Source of the DNA: Streptomyces triticagri | Lineage (GTDB): Bacteria > Actinomycetota > Actinomycetes > Streptomycetales > Streptomycetaceae | Length of the DNA stretch: 36,869 nucleotides | Direction of reading: 5' to 3' | Assembly (NCBI RefSeq): GCF_003429565.1 | Contig: NZ_QUAK01000115.1 | Span: 1 to 36,869, forward strand | Shown: piece by piece, positions 24,268-31,941 of the stretch | Layout of the letters: each line of letters opens with the position of its first letter | How positions within the stretch are numbered: position 1 is the first letter of the stretch | Translations under genes and position numbers: made by a program | Notes under the pieces: model-generated | Databases searched by the model: none | Seen by the model: the letters and a program-made list of their open reading frames with translations, nothing else | Told to the model about the DNA's origin: nothing

Positions 24268-24945
24268 TCAGGTCTCCAGGGACAAGCCCTCGAGGCGCAC
24301 CGGGCTGCCGAGTGAGCCCTTGGCGTAGAGCGCGGTCTGGACGAGATTGGAGGTGCCGAGCTTGGCGTAGATCCTGCTCAGGTAGTTGCGCACCGTCTTC
24401 GGGCTGATCCCCATCTGCGAGGCGATGCGTCCCGTGTCGTGGTCGTCGGCGACCAGGGACAGCACCTGACGCTCACGGCCCGTGAGTCCGGCGAGCGGTG
24501 AGCCGTCTCCGCCGAGCCGGGCCTCGGAGGCGAACTGCAGGACCAGGCCCGCCGTTTCGCCCGAGAGCGCGGCACCCTCCCGGTGCACGGTGAGCAGCGT
24601 CTGGCGGAGCTCCTCCCGGCTGATCCGGCGCGACAGATACGCACTGGCGCCGGCCAGGAACGCCTCGCGCACGAAGACGGCCTGCTGACGGGAGGTCACC
24701 ACCACGATCCGCACATGCGGGGAGCCCCTGCGGATCGCCCGCACCGCGTTCGCGATGCCCATGCCGGCGCCTCCGAGTCCCGTCACCACCAGATGCGGAT
24801 GATCGACCCGCAGACACCTGAGGGCGGCCTCTCCGTCACTCACCGCGGAAACGACTTCGAACTCCTGAAATCCCTCCAGGAGGCTGCACATACCATCGAG
24901 TACGAGTTGTTCGTCGTCCACCAACAGGACTTTCACTGCTGACAT
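24268..24945 (-). CDS. Atypical response regulator, LuxR/NarL type
   Basis: 225 residues. Residues 1-120 are a receiver domain with the acidic pair Asp10-Asp11 (VKVLLVDDEQLV), but the phospho-acceptor position reads Gly56 (LVVTGLGG) instead of Asp, and the conserved Lys region reads SAYLSRR. Residues about 150-215 are a LuxR HTH (LTGRERQVLSLVADDHDTGRIASQMGISPKTVRNYLSRIYAKLGTSN). No sensor kinase is nearby. Aspartate-less receivers in streptomycete antibiotic regulators can respond to end products rather than phosphorylation, so this may be a pathway activator for the adjacent PKS cluster. ATG at 24945 has AGGGGAA upstream. Confidence 0.83.
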   Translation of the reverse strand: MSAVKVLLVDDEQLVLDGMCSLLEGFQEFEVVSAVSDGEAALRCLRVDHPHLVVTGLGGAGMGIANAVRAIRRGSPHVRIVVVTSRQQAVFVREAFLAGASAYLSRRISREELRQTLLTVHREGAALSGETAGLVLQFASEARLGGDGSPLAGLTGRERQVLSLVADDHDTGRIASQMGISPKTVRNYLSRIYAKLGTSNLVQTALYAKGSLGSPVRLEGLSLET

Positions 24946-25343
24946 CGGCGTTCCCCTGGTCGCGTAGGCAACTGATTTCCGTGACTGGCGTCTGGATGGG
25001 CATGCTCTCCTCCGCCGCGGCAGGAGGCTCTCTCCCCGATGAATAAGTCGCCAACGACAGACCATACGCCTCCCGTACGCCGCCTGTCGCCTCCGCGTGA
25101 AATTGCCGACACCCTTCCGGATGCCCGCCGCCGAGCGCGGATCGACGATTCGGGAAACACCGCGAGAACAGGACGTCTCACTTTCGGGACAGCCGCGTCC
25201 GGCATTTTTCTCGACGAAAGGAGACATTATCGGGAGCGAAATATTCCGCTTTCCCTTTTCGGCGCGATTCGGGCTGGCCGGAATTCATTGTCCATCGCGC
25301 CGGATACTCGCGGTGCATAAATTCACCGAGCCGAACACGCAGG
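24946..25343. other. Gene-free stretch between regulator and PKS operon
   Basis: About 400 bp with no credible gene. It should contain the promoter of the LuxR-type regulator. The segment 25150-25330 is visibly richer in A/T than its surroundings. I see no tRNA, no long palindrome and no convincing promoter hexamers. Confidence 0.5.
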
Positions 25344-25383
25344 CGGCGGGCACACCCGGGCCGCTGCCCGGATGCACCCGCCG
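25344..25383 (-). terminator. Strong hairpin after the PKS operon
   Basis: 18-bp arms 25344-25361 and 25366-25383 with a 4-nt loop. Read on the minus strand, 15 pairs are Watson-Crick and 3 are G-U. It lies just past the acyltransferase stop at 25396, ending the eleven-gene leftward unit. No U-tract. Confidence 0.72.
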
Positions 25384-25395
25384 CGGGGTGTGCGC

Positions 25396-26679
25396 TCAGC
25401 GCCTGCGGGGCACGCCCGAGGCGAACAGTCGGCCCTGCGCCCGCAGTACGGCCTCCGTGCCCTGGACGCTGCGGCCGAGCGAAGCCACCCAGGACTGCCG
25501 GCCGCCCGGCAGGCAGCGCGCTCCGAGTCCGGTGAGCGCCCGGCCGGGGCCCACCTCCAGGCAGACGGTCGCGCCCAGCGCGTCGAGGGTGCGGGCGGCG
25601 TCCAAGAAGCGTGCGGGGCCGCGCATATGGGCGGCCCAGTGGCCGGGGTCGGCGAGCGTCGCCGCGTCCGCCTGCTTGCCCGTGACGGTGGAGATCAGCG
25701 GCACCCGCGGCCGGGACACCCGGGTGTGGGCGGCCTTCGCCCGCAGCTCGTCGAGAAAGGGCTCCTGCAGGGGCGAGTGCAGGCCGTGGGGCACGGGCAG
25801 CGCGGAGGTCCTGACTCCCTGCGCCTCCAACTTCGCGGTGAGCGCCGCCAGTTGGCGGGCGTCGCCGGACAGTGAGACTTCGCCGGGCGAGATCACTGCG
25901 GAGATGCCCACCTCCCCGTACTCGGCATTCTCCGCCAGGAAGTGCGCGATACGGGTCTCGTCCGCGCCCACCACCGCCATGGCACCGTGCGCCACCCGGG
26001 CGGCGAGGCTCGTCTCGGTGGCCAGCAGAGCGAGCGCGTCCTGGAGCGTGAGCGCACCCGCGAGGCACGCCGCCAGATACTCGCCCGAGGTGAAGCCGAG
26101 GACCAGATCCGGCTCGACCCCTCGCTCACGCCACAGCTCGGCGAGCGCGTAGCCGACCGCGAAGGTGGCCAGTGCAGCGTTCGGCAGCCGGTGCAGCGCG
26201 GCCGGACCGTGGCCCTCCGCCGGGTCGACGAGCCGGCCGAGCGGTACATCGACGTAGGGGTCCGCGATCTCGGCACAGCGGTCGAAGGCCCGTCGGTACG
26301 CCCGGTCCGACCGGTGCAGGGCCCACCCCATCGCGGCGAACTGCCCTCCCTGGCCGCTGCACAGAAAGGCCGTACGGGGGACGCGGTCCTGCGGCACGAC
26401 ACCCGCGAACACCTCGCGCAGCCGCTCGCCCGCGAGATGCGCCGCGAGCCGGCCGGACAGCTCCGCGGCGCTGCGGCCCGCCACCGCAAGGCGGTGCGAG
26501 CCGGCCGCACCGGTGACGGCGGCCGGCTCGGCGACGGACAGCTCGGCCGCGCACAGCTCGGCCGGGTGCTCCGGGTCGAGCTGCCGCAGCAGCCGCACGG
26601 TGTCCGCGGCAAGGCGCTCGAGTGCGCCCTCGTCCGGAGCGGCGAGGGTCAACAGCCGTTTGCCGTCCGGGGAGTTCAT
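25396..26679 (-). CDS. Discrete acyltransferase (malonyl-CoA:ACP transacylase-like) with altered active site
   Basis: 427 residues. A ~110-residue N-terminal part resembles the KS-AT linker of modular synthases (LRQLDPEHPAELCAAEL...HRLAVAGRSAAELSGRL). The AT domain follows: FLCSGQGGQFAAMG (GQGxQ), the nucleophile region LGFTSGEY (Gly195 to Glu200) and VPHGLHSPLQEPFL with the catalytic His. FabD-type enzymes have GHSxGE; here Phe replaces His and Thr197 sits at the Ser position, with Ser198 next to it. It may use Thr or the shifted Ser, have an unusual substrate, or edit or release acyl chains. The ATG overlaps the cyclase stop (ATGA). Last gene of the operon. Confidence 0.85.
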   Translation of the reverse strand: MNSPDGKRLLTLAAPDEGALERLAADTVRLLRQLDPEHPAELCAAELSVAEPAAVTGAAGSHRLAVAGRSAAELSGRLAAHLAGERLREVFAGVVPQDRVPRTAFLCSGQGGQFAAMGWALHRSDRAYRRAFDRCAEIADPYVDVPLGRLVDPAEGHGPAALHRLPNAALATFAVGYALAELWRERGVEPDLVLGFTSGEYLAACLAGALTLQDALALLATETSLAARVAHGAMAVVGADETRIAHFLAENAEYGEVGISAVISPGEVSLSGDARQLAALTAKLEAQGVRTSALPVPHGLHSPLQEPFLDELRAKAAHTRVSRPRVPLISTVTGKQADAATLADPGHWAAHMRGPARFLDAARTLDALGATVCLEVGPGRALTGLGARCLPGGRQSWVASLGRSVQGTEAVLRAQGRLFASGVPRRR

Positions 26680-27575
26680 CCCGCCACCGCCCGCCGTTCG
26701 GCCGGCTCCTGCGCCTGCTCGCTGCGGGCGACCGCGCGGCACCAGGCGGCCCCGGCGTCCGCAAGCGCGATGGGGAAGGCCATGAACGTGAACGGACCGG
26801 GCGGTATCCGCCGCAGCGACGCGAGCCCCTCGATCTGGATGAACTCCCGCCGCCTGCCGTGCATATGGGTCGGCCACAGGGCGGACGGGTCCTTGCTGCG
26901 GTAGAACTGCTCGACCATCTCCCGGGCGGGCCCGTCGAAGCTCCAGCAGTCCGTCCCGAGCACCTTGACGCCGAAGTCGAGCAGCAGATCCACCGCTTCG
27001 GGCGTGATCGCCGTGGAGCGCGTGTGGTATTCGACGGTCCCCAGACGCCGATCGGAGTCGGTACGGAACAGCACCACGGTCCCGGGTCCCGGCTCGGCGC
27101 CGAGCCGGTCCAGCTCCTCCTTGACGTCGTGTGCGGTGACCCGGCCCTCGCGGTCGCGCACGTCCAGTACGAGACCGGGCCCGCTGAACCAGTCGAGCGG
27201 AAGATCCATGACCTTCCGCGCCGGCCGCCCCTCGCACTGCGGGCCGTAGTGGAACGGCGCATCCACATGAGTGCCCTGGTGGACGGACATCCGATAGAAC
27301 TCGTTCGACAGGAAGCAGCCGTCCGGCACGTCCTGCGGGCGCAGCCGCCGGCTCCCGGTCAGCCACCGCCAGTAGTTGCGGATGCGGTCCTTCCCGGAGT
27401 CGCCGGGCAATGCGCGGATGCGCCGGGACAGATGGCCGATGCCGTCGTGGTGCAGCCACTGCTCGAACTCGACTCCCGGTGCACGCCGGCCGACGGGGAT
27501 GCTCAGATCGGTGAACACGGCACGGCCGTCGGCCTGTCGGCCGTCGTGGGCGGTCGGTGTCGGGGCAGATGTCAT
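26676..27575 (-). CDS. Cyclase family protein (PF04199, kynurenine-formamidase-like)
   Basis: 299 residues. The metal-binding HxGTHxDxPxH motif is intact (SVHQGTHVDAPFHYG), with FTDLSIPVGRRAPG near the start and VLGTDCWSFDGPAREMVEQ toward the end. The family includes kynurenine formamidases and putative second-ring cyclases in aromatic polyketide clusters. Here it probably helps ring closure or hydrolyses a lactone or ester intermediate. ATG at 27575 overlaps the stop of the upstream gene (ATGA), and its own stop overlaps the acyltransferase start in the same way, so the genes are translationally coupled. Confidence 0.83.
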   Translation of the reverse strand: MTSAPTPTAHDGRQADGRAVFTDLSIPVGRRAPGVEFEQWLHHDGIGHLSRRIRALPGDSGKDRIRNYWRWLTGSRRLRPQDVPDGCFLSNEFYRMSVHQGTHVDAPFHYGPQCEGRPARKVMDLPLDWFSGPGLVLDVRDREGRVTAHDVKEELDRLGAEPGPGTVVLFRTDSDRRLGTVEYHTRSTAITPEAVDLLLDFGVKVLGTDCWSFDGPAREMVEQFYRSKDPSALWPTHMHGRRREFIQIEGLASLRRIPPGPFTFMAFPIALADAGAAWCRAVARSEQAQEPAERRAVAG

Positions 27576-28114
27576 CGTGGTGCCTCGTTCCTCCTGGAGG
27601 GGGCGCGGAGTTCCCGCGTGCGCCGCGGGAGCGGAAACCAGGCCGGTACGGCCCGCCGGTAGTCGGTGTATGCGGCGCCGAACGTCCGCAGCAGACCGGG
27701 CTCCTCGATACGCCGCGCCGTCACGTACGACACGGTGAGCACGACGGCGGCCCACCCGGCGATGCTCGCGGCGGACCAGAGCAGACTCTCGCCGAGCAGC
27801 AGCAGGGTCATCCCCGCGGCCATCGGATTGCGCAGGATGCGGTACGAGCCGCCGGTCACCAGATGGTCCGGTGGCCGGTCGCCGAGCGGGGTGTTCTGCC
27901 GCAGATAGACCCGGTCCACGGCGTCCGCCGTCGACCAGGCGCCGACCAGCGCGAGGAGCAGGCCGACGGGGATCCGTACGGCCGGATCGAGTGCGGGCCC
28001 GGCCAGGGTCGGGCCGAGGACGGTGGGTACGACGCCGGCGACCACGAACGGGACGGCCAGCGGACCGGCGCGCAGGGTGCGGGCGCCGGTCCGCTGCCTC
28101 GGGGAGACGCGCAT
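27572..28114 (-). CDS. Isoprenylcysteine carboxyl methyltransferase-like membrane protein
   Basis: 180 residues with about four to five hydrophobic segments. The C-terminal half has LVTGGSYRILRNPMAAGMTLLLLGESLLW and RRIEEPGLLRTFGAAYTDYRRAVPAWFP, the RNPxY-like and E-E-x-x-L..F-G-x-x-Y-x-x-Y signatures of the ICMT/PEMT fold, which uses SAM at the membrane. Such a protein is unusual in a type II PKS cluster. It could methylate a carboxylate or a membrane-associated product. Coupled to the cyclase by ATGA overlap. Confidence 0.82.
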   Translation of the reverse strand: MRVSPRQRTGARTLRAGPLAVPFVVAGVVPTVLGPTLAGPALDPAVRIPVGLLLALVGAWSTADAVDRVYLRQNTPLGDRPPDHLVTGGSYRILRNPMAAGMTLLLLGESLLWSAASIAGWAAVVLTVSYVTARRIEEPGLLRTFGAAYTDYRRAVPAWFPLPRRTRELRAPSRRNEAPR

Positions 28115-28130
28115 CGGGGTCCGCCTCCCG

Positions 28131-28589
28131 TCAGGCGGCGGCCACCGCGCCGGATTCGATCTTCTCCCTGATGAGGTTCTGGTTCTCCTCGGTGTGCCGC
28201 TGCATCCGCTCGAGGACGGTGGGCAGCGGCACCTCGAAGGCCTCGTCCAGCTCGAAGTCCTGGATCCAGGTCATACGGGTACCTCCGCCGGGCTCCGCTC
28301 CGTACGTCCAGCGCAGATGCATGAAGGCGAACGGGTGGAGGGGCGAACGGCGTTCGGCGACGGCCACCAGATCGCGGTGGTCGAGCATCCGCCAGGACTG
28401 CCAGCTGTTGCCCTCGGCGTCGGTCAGCTCGAAGGTGATCTCCGACCAACGGCCGTCGCGTTCCTGAGAGATGACTTTCGCCCCGTGGTACTCCTTGAAG
28501 ATCTCGCTCCAGCGGGCGATGTCATTGGTGATCGCGAAGACCTGCTGCGGGTCCGCCGCGATGACGATGCTGTTCTCGATCCTGGGCAT
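28131..28589 (-). CDS. Monodomain aromatase/cyclase (SRPBCC, TcmN/WhiE-VI type)
   Basis: 152-residue START-like helix-grip protein. It begins MPRIENSIVIAADPQQVFAITNDIARWSEIFKEYHGAKV, very like polyketide aromatase/cyclases of tetracenomycin and spore-pigment clusters, and continues with WRMLDHRDLVAVAERR and a C-terminal helix with MQRHTEENQNLIREKIE. Monodomain forms act on unreduced poly-beta-ketone chains and set the first ring closure (C7-C12 or C9-C14). This fits the lack of any ketoreductase gene in the cluster. It lies 4 bp downstream of the ACP gene. Confidence 0.9.
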   Translation of the reverse strand: MPRIENSIVIAADPQQVFAITNDIARWSEIFKEYHGAKVISQERDGRWSEITFELTDAEGNSWQSWRMLDHRDLVAVAERRSPLHPFAFMHLRWTYGAEPGGGTRMTWIQDFELDEAFEVPLPTVLERMQRHTEENQNLIREKIESGAVAAA

Positions 28590-28593
28590 CCGC

Positions 28594-28881
28594 TCATCCC
28601 TTCACGGCGGCTGCGACGGCTCGGGTGGCGTCGTGGCGCAGTCGGACGACGCGGTCGACGAGGTCGCCGAAGGTCACCACGGCGTCCTCGGCGTCGGCGT
28701 CGATGGAGATCGAGAAGCGCCGCTCGAGCGCCACCACGATCTCCACCAGCTCGGTGGAGTCGATGCCCAGGTCCTCCGCGATCCGGGTCTCCTCCGTCAG
28801 CTCCGTCAAATCGCTCTCGCCAAAACCGAGTTGCTGCATGACCTCCACCACCTGCTGGAGGGTTTCGGGCTCACTGTGCAT
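28594..28881 (-). CDS. Acyl carrier protein of the type II PKS
   Basis: 95-residue helical carrier with the phosphopantetheine site DLGIDSTELVEIVVAL; the Ser lies in DST rather than the usual DSL. Acidic overall, right length for the family. Clustered between the PPTase and aromatase genes, so it is the natural carrier for the KS pair. ATG at 28881 has a GAGAGAGG ribosome site. Confidence 0.92.
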   Translation of the reverse strand: MHSEPETLQQVVEVMQQLGFGESDLTELTEETRIAEDLGIDSTELVEIVVALERRFSISIDADAEDAVVTFGDLVDRVVRLRHDATRAVAAAVKG

Positions 28882-28897
28882 GACCGTTCCTCTCTCT

Positions 28898-28939
28898 TTC
28901 CTGGATGGCGCCGACCGCCTTCCGGGATGGCGCTAACCG
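28898..28939. repeat. Tandem 22-bp-period duplication at the AcpS stop
   Basis: 28898-28917 and 28920-28939 share 17 of 20 bases (TTCCNGGATGGCGC...ACCG). The second copy contains the TAG stop of the AcpS-like gene; the first lies in the short gap before the ACP ATG. Confidence 0.7.
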
Positions 28940-29436
28940 GCCAGCGCGACCGCGACCGCCACGCCGGCGTCGTGACTGATACTCAGGTGCAGCCGGCGCA
29001 GACCGGCCAGCCGGAAGGCCTCGTCGGCACGCCCGCTGAGCACGGGCAGCGGCTCGCCCGCGGCGCCGCGGCGGATCTCCACCTCGCGCCAGCCGACTCC
29101 GCTGCCCTGCCCGCCGAACGTCTTGCGTACGGCCTCCTTGGCAGCCACCCGACCGGCGACGTAACGGGCCCGGTGCGCACCGGAGCGGCCGGCGCACCAG
29201 GTCCGCTCGGTGGGCGTGAGCAGCCGGGCGAGCAGCCGCTCGCCCTGCCGCTGCACCATCGCCTCGATCCGCTCGACCGCGACGACATCCACCCCCACGG
29301 CGAACACCACGGCCGGGTCGGCGGCGGCCGGCTCACCGAGGTAGCCGTCGAAGGCGCTGCCCGCCGCGCCGAGATCGGCGATGCGCCGGGTGATCCCGGC
29401 CGCCAAGGACTCGGTCAACTCCGCAGCAGCAGACAT
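28933..29436 (-). CDS. AcpS-type holo-ACP synthase (phosphopantetheinyl transferase)
   Basis: 167 residues. The core has VGVDVVAVERIEAM (Mg-binding Asp) and RYVAGRVAAKEAVRKTFG (the WxxKEA-like KEA motif), then LSISHDAGVAVAVAL at the end, all as in AcpS. An extra ~40-residue N-terminus precedes the core. It transfers 4'-phosphopantetheine from CoA to the ACP Ser. A private AcpS inside an aromatic PKS operon is uncommon and implies that this ACP may not be served by the housekeeping enzyme. ATG at 29436; it overlaps the KS-beta gene end by 22 bp. Confidence 0.88.
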   Translation of the reverse strand: MSAAAELTESLAAGITRRIADLGAAGSAFDGYLGEPAAADPAVVFAVGVDVVAVERIEAMVQRQGERLLARLLTPTERTWCAGRSGAHRARYVAGRVAAKEAVRKTFGGQGSGVGWREVEIRRGAAGEPLPVLSGRADEAFRLAGLRRLHLSISHDAGVAVAVALAG

Positions 29437-30656
29437 GCGTTGACACCTCCGAGGCCCCGGGACACCACGAGGGTGTGCTGCCAGTCGACGACCTCGCGGG
29501 CCGTGCCGCGCACCAGGTCCAGGTCGATGCCCGGAGCCGGCCTCGTCAGGCCGGGGGTCGGCGGGACCAGACCCGCCCGCATGGCGGCGAGTGCGAGTAC
29601 CGCATCGGCCGGAGCCGCGGCGCCGAGGAGGTGGCCGAATCCCGCCTTGGGCGCGGTGACCGGAAGAGCGTCGGTGGTCGTGCCGAAGGCCTCCGCGAGC
29701 GCATAGCCCTCGGTCACGTCCTCGAAGGGGACGGCCGAACCGTGCGCGAAGACGGCACCCAGCTCGTCTCCGGTGATCCCGGCCCGTGCCACCGCGGCGC
29801 TCATCGCCCGGGCGAGGACCTGGCCCGTCGGCTCCACCGTGTAGTACGGCATGTAGCCGTCGCTGCTGACGCCCCAGCCGGCCAGCTCGCCGAGGACGGC
29901 GGCACCGCGCGCCTCGGCGGTCTCCCGGCGCTCCATGATCAGGAACACCGCGCCCTCGGCGAAGACACTGCCGCCGTGGGCGGCGTCGAAGGGCCGGTAC
30001 AGCTCGTGCGCCGCGGCCCCTGCCCCGGACTTGGCGCCGAGCCCGCTGGTCTCCAGGCAGAGCCAGCCGTACGGGGACAGGGGTGCCTCCACACCGCCGG
30101 CGATCACCAGATCGGCGCCTCGGCGCTGCAGCAGCTCGGCCGCACCGATCAGGGCGTACGCGCCACTGGCCCGGTCGGCGACGAAGGTGCGGGCGGGTCC
30201 TTTGATGCCCTGGTCGATGCAGATGTTGCCCTGCGGAGCCGCCGGGAACCATGCCGTCGCCTGGTACGGGCTGACCGCGCGCGGCCCGTCGGTCCACAGC
30301 GCCCGCAGCTCGCGTTCCGCGAACTCCCAGCCGCCCAGCACGTTTCCGACCATGACGCCGGTGCGTTCCGGTGCGACGTCCGTGCCGATGGTGACTCCCG
30401 CATCGGCCAGGGCCCGGCGGGTCGCGTCGACGGCGAGGTGGGTGAAGCGGTCGGTGCGTTTCACGAAGCGCGACGGCAGATGGTCGAGGGCGTCGAAGTC
30501 CACCTGTCCCGCTGCGGGGCAGGCGTAGTCCTGGGCGTCGAACCGGTCGATGGGGGCGATCCGGTGCATCCCCTCGCGTGCGCTGTCCCAGAGGGCGTCG
30601 AGTCCTTCGCCCGCCGGCGTACGGGCACCGATGCCGGTGATCACGATCCCGCTCAT
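29415..30656 (-). CDS. Ketosynthase beta (chain length factor)
   Basis: 413-residue thiolase-fold protein. It begins IVITGIGARTPAG; the position of the KS Cys is Arg162 (VADRASGAYAL), where the actinorhodin-type chain length factor has Gln161 in EQAGG. The His regions are also altered (VFAHGSAVPFED and GFGHLLGAAAPADAV). It is therefore not a condensing enzyme; it should pair with KS-alpha and set chain length. The Arg substitution may change the decarboxylative priming proposed for Gln. Its ATG overlaps the KS-alpha stop by one base (TGATG). Confidence 0.9.
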   Translation of the reverse strand: MSGIVITGIGARTPAGEGLDALWDSAREGMHRIAPIDRFDAQDYACPAAGQVDFDALDHLPSRFVKRTDRFTHLAVDATRRALADAGVTIGTDVAPERTGVMVGNVLGGWEFAERELRALWTDGPRAVSPYQATAWFPAAPQGNICIDQGIKGPARTFVADRASGAYALIGAAELLQRRGADLVIAGGVEAPLSPYGWLCLETSGLGAKSGAGAAAHELYRPFDAAHGGSVFAEGAVFLIMERRETAEARGAAVLGELAGWGVSSDGYMPYYTVEPTGQVLARAMSAAVARAGITGDELGAVFAHGSAVPFEDVTEGYALAEAFGTTTDALPVTAPKAGFGHLLGAAAPADAVLALAAMRAGLVPPTPGLTRPAPGIDLDLVRGTAREVVDWQHTLVVSRGLGGVNACLLLRS

Positions 30657-31939
30657 CACACCGCCTCCTGCGCGCAGCGGCGGGTGACCATGGCCGCATG
30701 CAGTCCGGCGAAGCCGCTGGCGTCCTTGAGGACGGCGTCGCCGTGCCACTCGCGTCCCTCGCCCGGGACGTAGTCCAGGTCACACGTCGGGTCGGGCGTA
30801 CGGTAGTTGGCGGTCGGATGCACATGTCCGTGCCGGTAGGCGAGGGCGCAGAGCACGATCTCCACCGCACTGGCCGCCGAGAGCGCATGCCCGAGCATCG
30901 ACTTGGCGGAGTTCACCGGTATCTCCCGGGCCCGTTCGCCGAGTGCGAGCTTCAGCGCACTGGTCTCACAGGTGTCGTTCTGCGCGGTCGAGCTGCCGTG
31001 CGAGCTGACGTGGTCGATGTCCGCCGGCCGCACTCCGGCGTCGTCCATCGCCTGGGTCATGGCCCGGGTCAGGTCGGCGCCGTCGGAGAGGAGATCGGTC
31101 ATGTGCACCGCGTTGGAGGTGTGCGAGAAGCCGGTGATCTCCATGTACGGAGTGGCGCCCCTGCGCAGTGCGTGCTCCTTCTCCTCCAGGACGACGATGC
31201 CGCAGGCCTCACCGAGCACGAAGCCGTTGCGCCCCGCGTCGTACGGCCTCGAGGCGGTCTCCGGGCTGTCCGGGTAGTCACGGGAGAGGCAGTTGATGAT
31301 CTCGAACGACGCCACGGTCACCGGAGTGATCGGCGCCTCGCTCGCGCCCGCGATCATCACGTCCGCCTCGCCGTCGCGGATCGCGTCGAAGGCGTTGCCC
31401 ACGGCGTCGATTCCGCCGATGCAGCCGGTGGAGAGGGTGACGCAGGGGCCCTGGGCCCCGAGCAGGGCCGAGAGGACCACTCCCGGGGTGTTGGACATGG
31501 ACGCGAGATACAGGCCCCGCCCCGCTTCGGCCGGGTCGATGGGTTTGCGCCCCCGGTCGGTGACCCGGAGGAACTCCTCTTCCATCAGGGGTGTTCCACA
31601 AATGGCCGTCGAAAGGGAAAGCCCGGTCCGCGCGGGCTCGTACGATCCCGTCCGGAGTCCCGCGTCGGACATCGCCTGCAGGGTCGCCGCCACGGCGAAC
31701 TGTGCATAACGGTCGAGGCGTTGCACCTCGGGCGGCAGACCCGCACTGTGCTGCTCGAAATCGGGGACCTCGGCCACTGCGTCGGAGGAGAATGCGAAGT
31801 CCCCGAAAAGCTCCGAACTCTTGATGTCGGACAGTGATTTCGTCACGCTCGTCCCCGAGGAGACGACGTCCCACAGAACTTCTTTTCCGGTACCGGCCGG
31901 GCTGACCACGCCGAGTCCGGTGACCACCACTTCTCTCAT
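30656..31939 (-). CDS. Ketosynthase alpha of a type II PKS
   Basis: 427 residues. Catalytic Cys173 (LSTGCIGGIDAVG), His314 (SSHGSSTAQND) and His351 (SAKSMLGHALSAAS) are all present. It catalyses repeated decarboxylative Claisen condensation of malonyl-ACP. Departures from common aromatic KS-alpha: HGSST instead of HGTGT/HGTST, and GFAGLHAAMV instead of GFGGFQSAMV near the C-terminus, suggesting a deep or divergent clade. It lies 2 bp after the O-methyltransferase stop. The 5' ~250 bp is somewhat less GC-rich than the rest. Confidence 0.93.
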   Translation of the reverse strand: MREVVVTGLGVVSPAGTGKEVLWDVVSSGTSVTKSLSDIKSSELFGDFAFSSDAVAEVPDFEQHSAGLPPEVQRLDRYAQFAVAATLQAMSDAGLRTGSYEPARTGLSLSTAICGTPLMEEEFLRVTDRGRKPIDPAEAGRGLYLASMSNTPGVVLSALLGAQGPCVTLSTGCIGGIDAVGNAFDAIRDGEADVMIAGASEAPITPVTVASFEIINCLSRDYPDSPETASRPYDAGRNGFVLGEACGIVVLEEKEHALRRGATPYMEITGFSHTSNAVHMTDLLSDGADLTRAMTQAMDDAGVRPADIDHVSSHGSSTAQNDTCETSALKLALGERAREIPVNSAKSMLGHALSAASAVEIVLCALAYRHGHVHPTANYRTPDPTCDLDYVPGEGREWHGDAVLKDASGFAGLHAAMVTRRCAQEAV

Positions 31940-31941
31940 GA

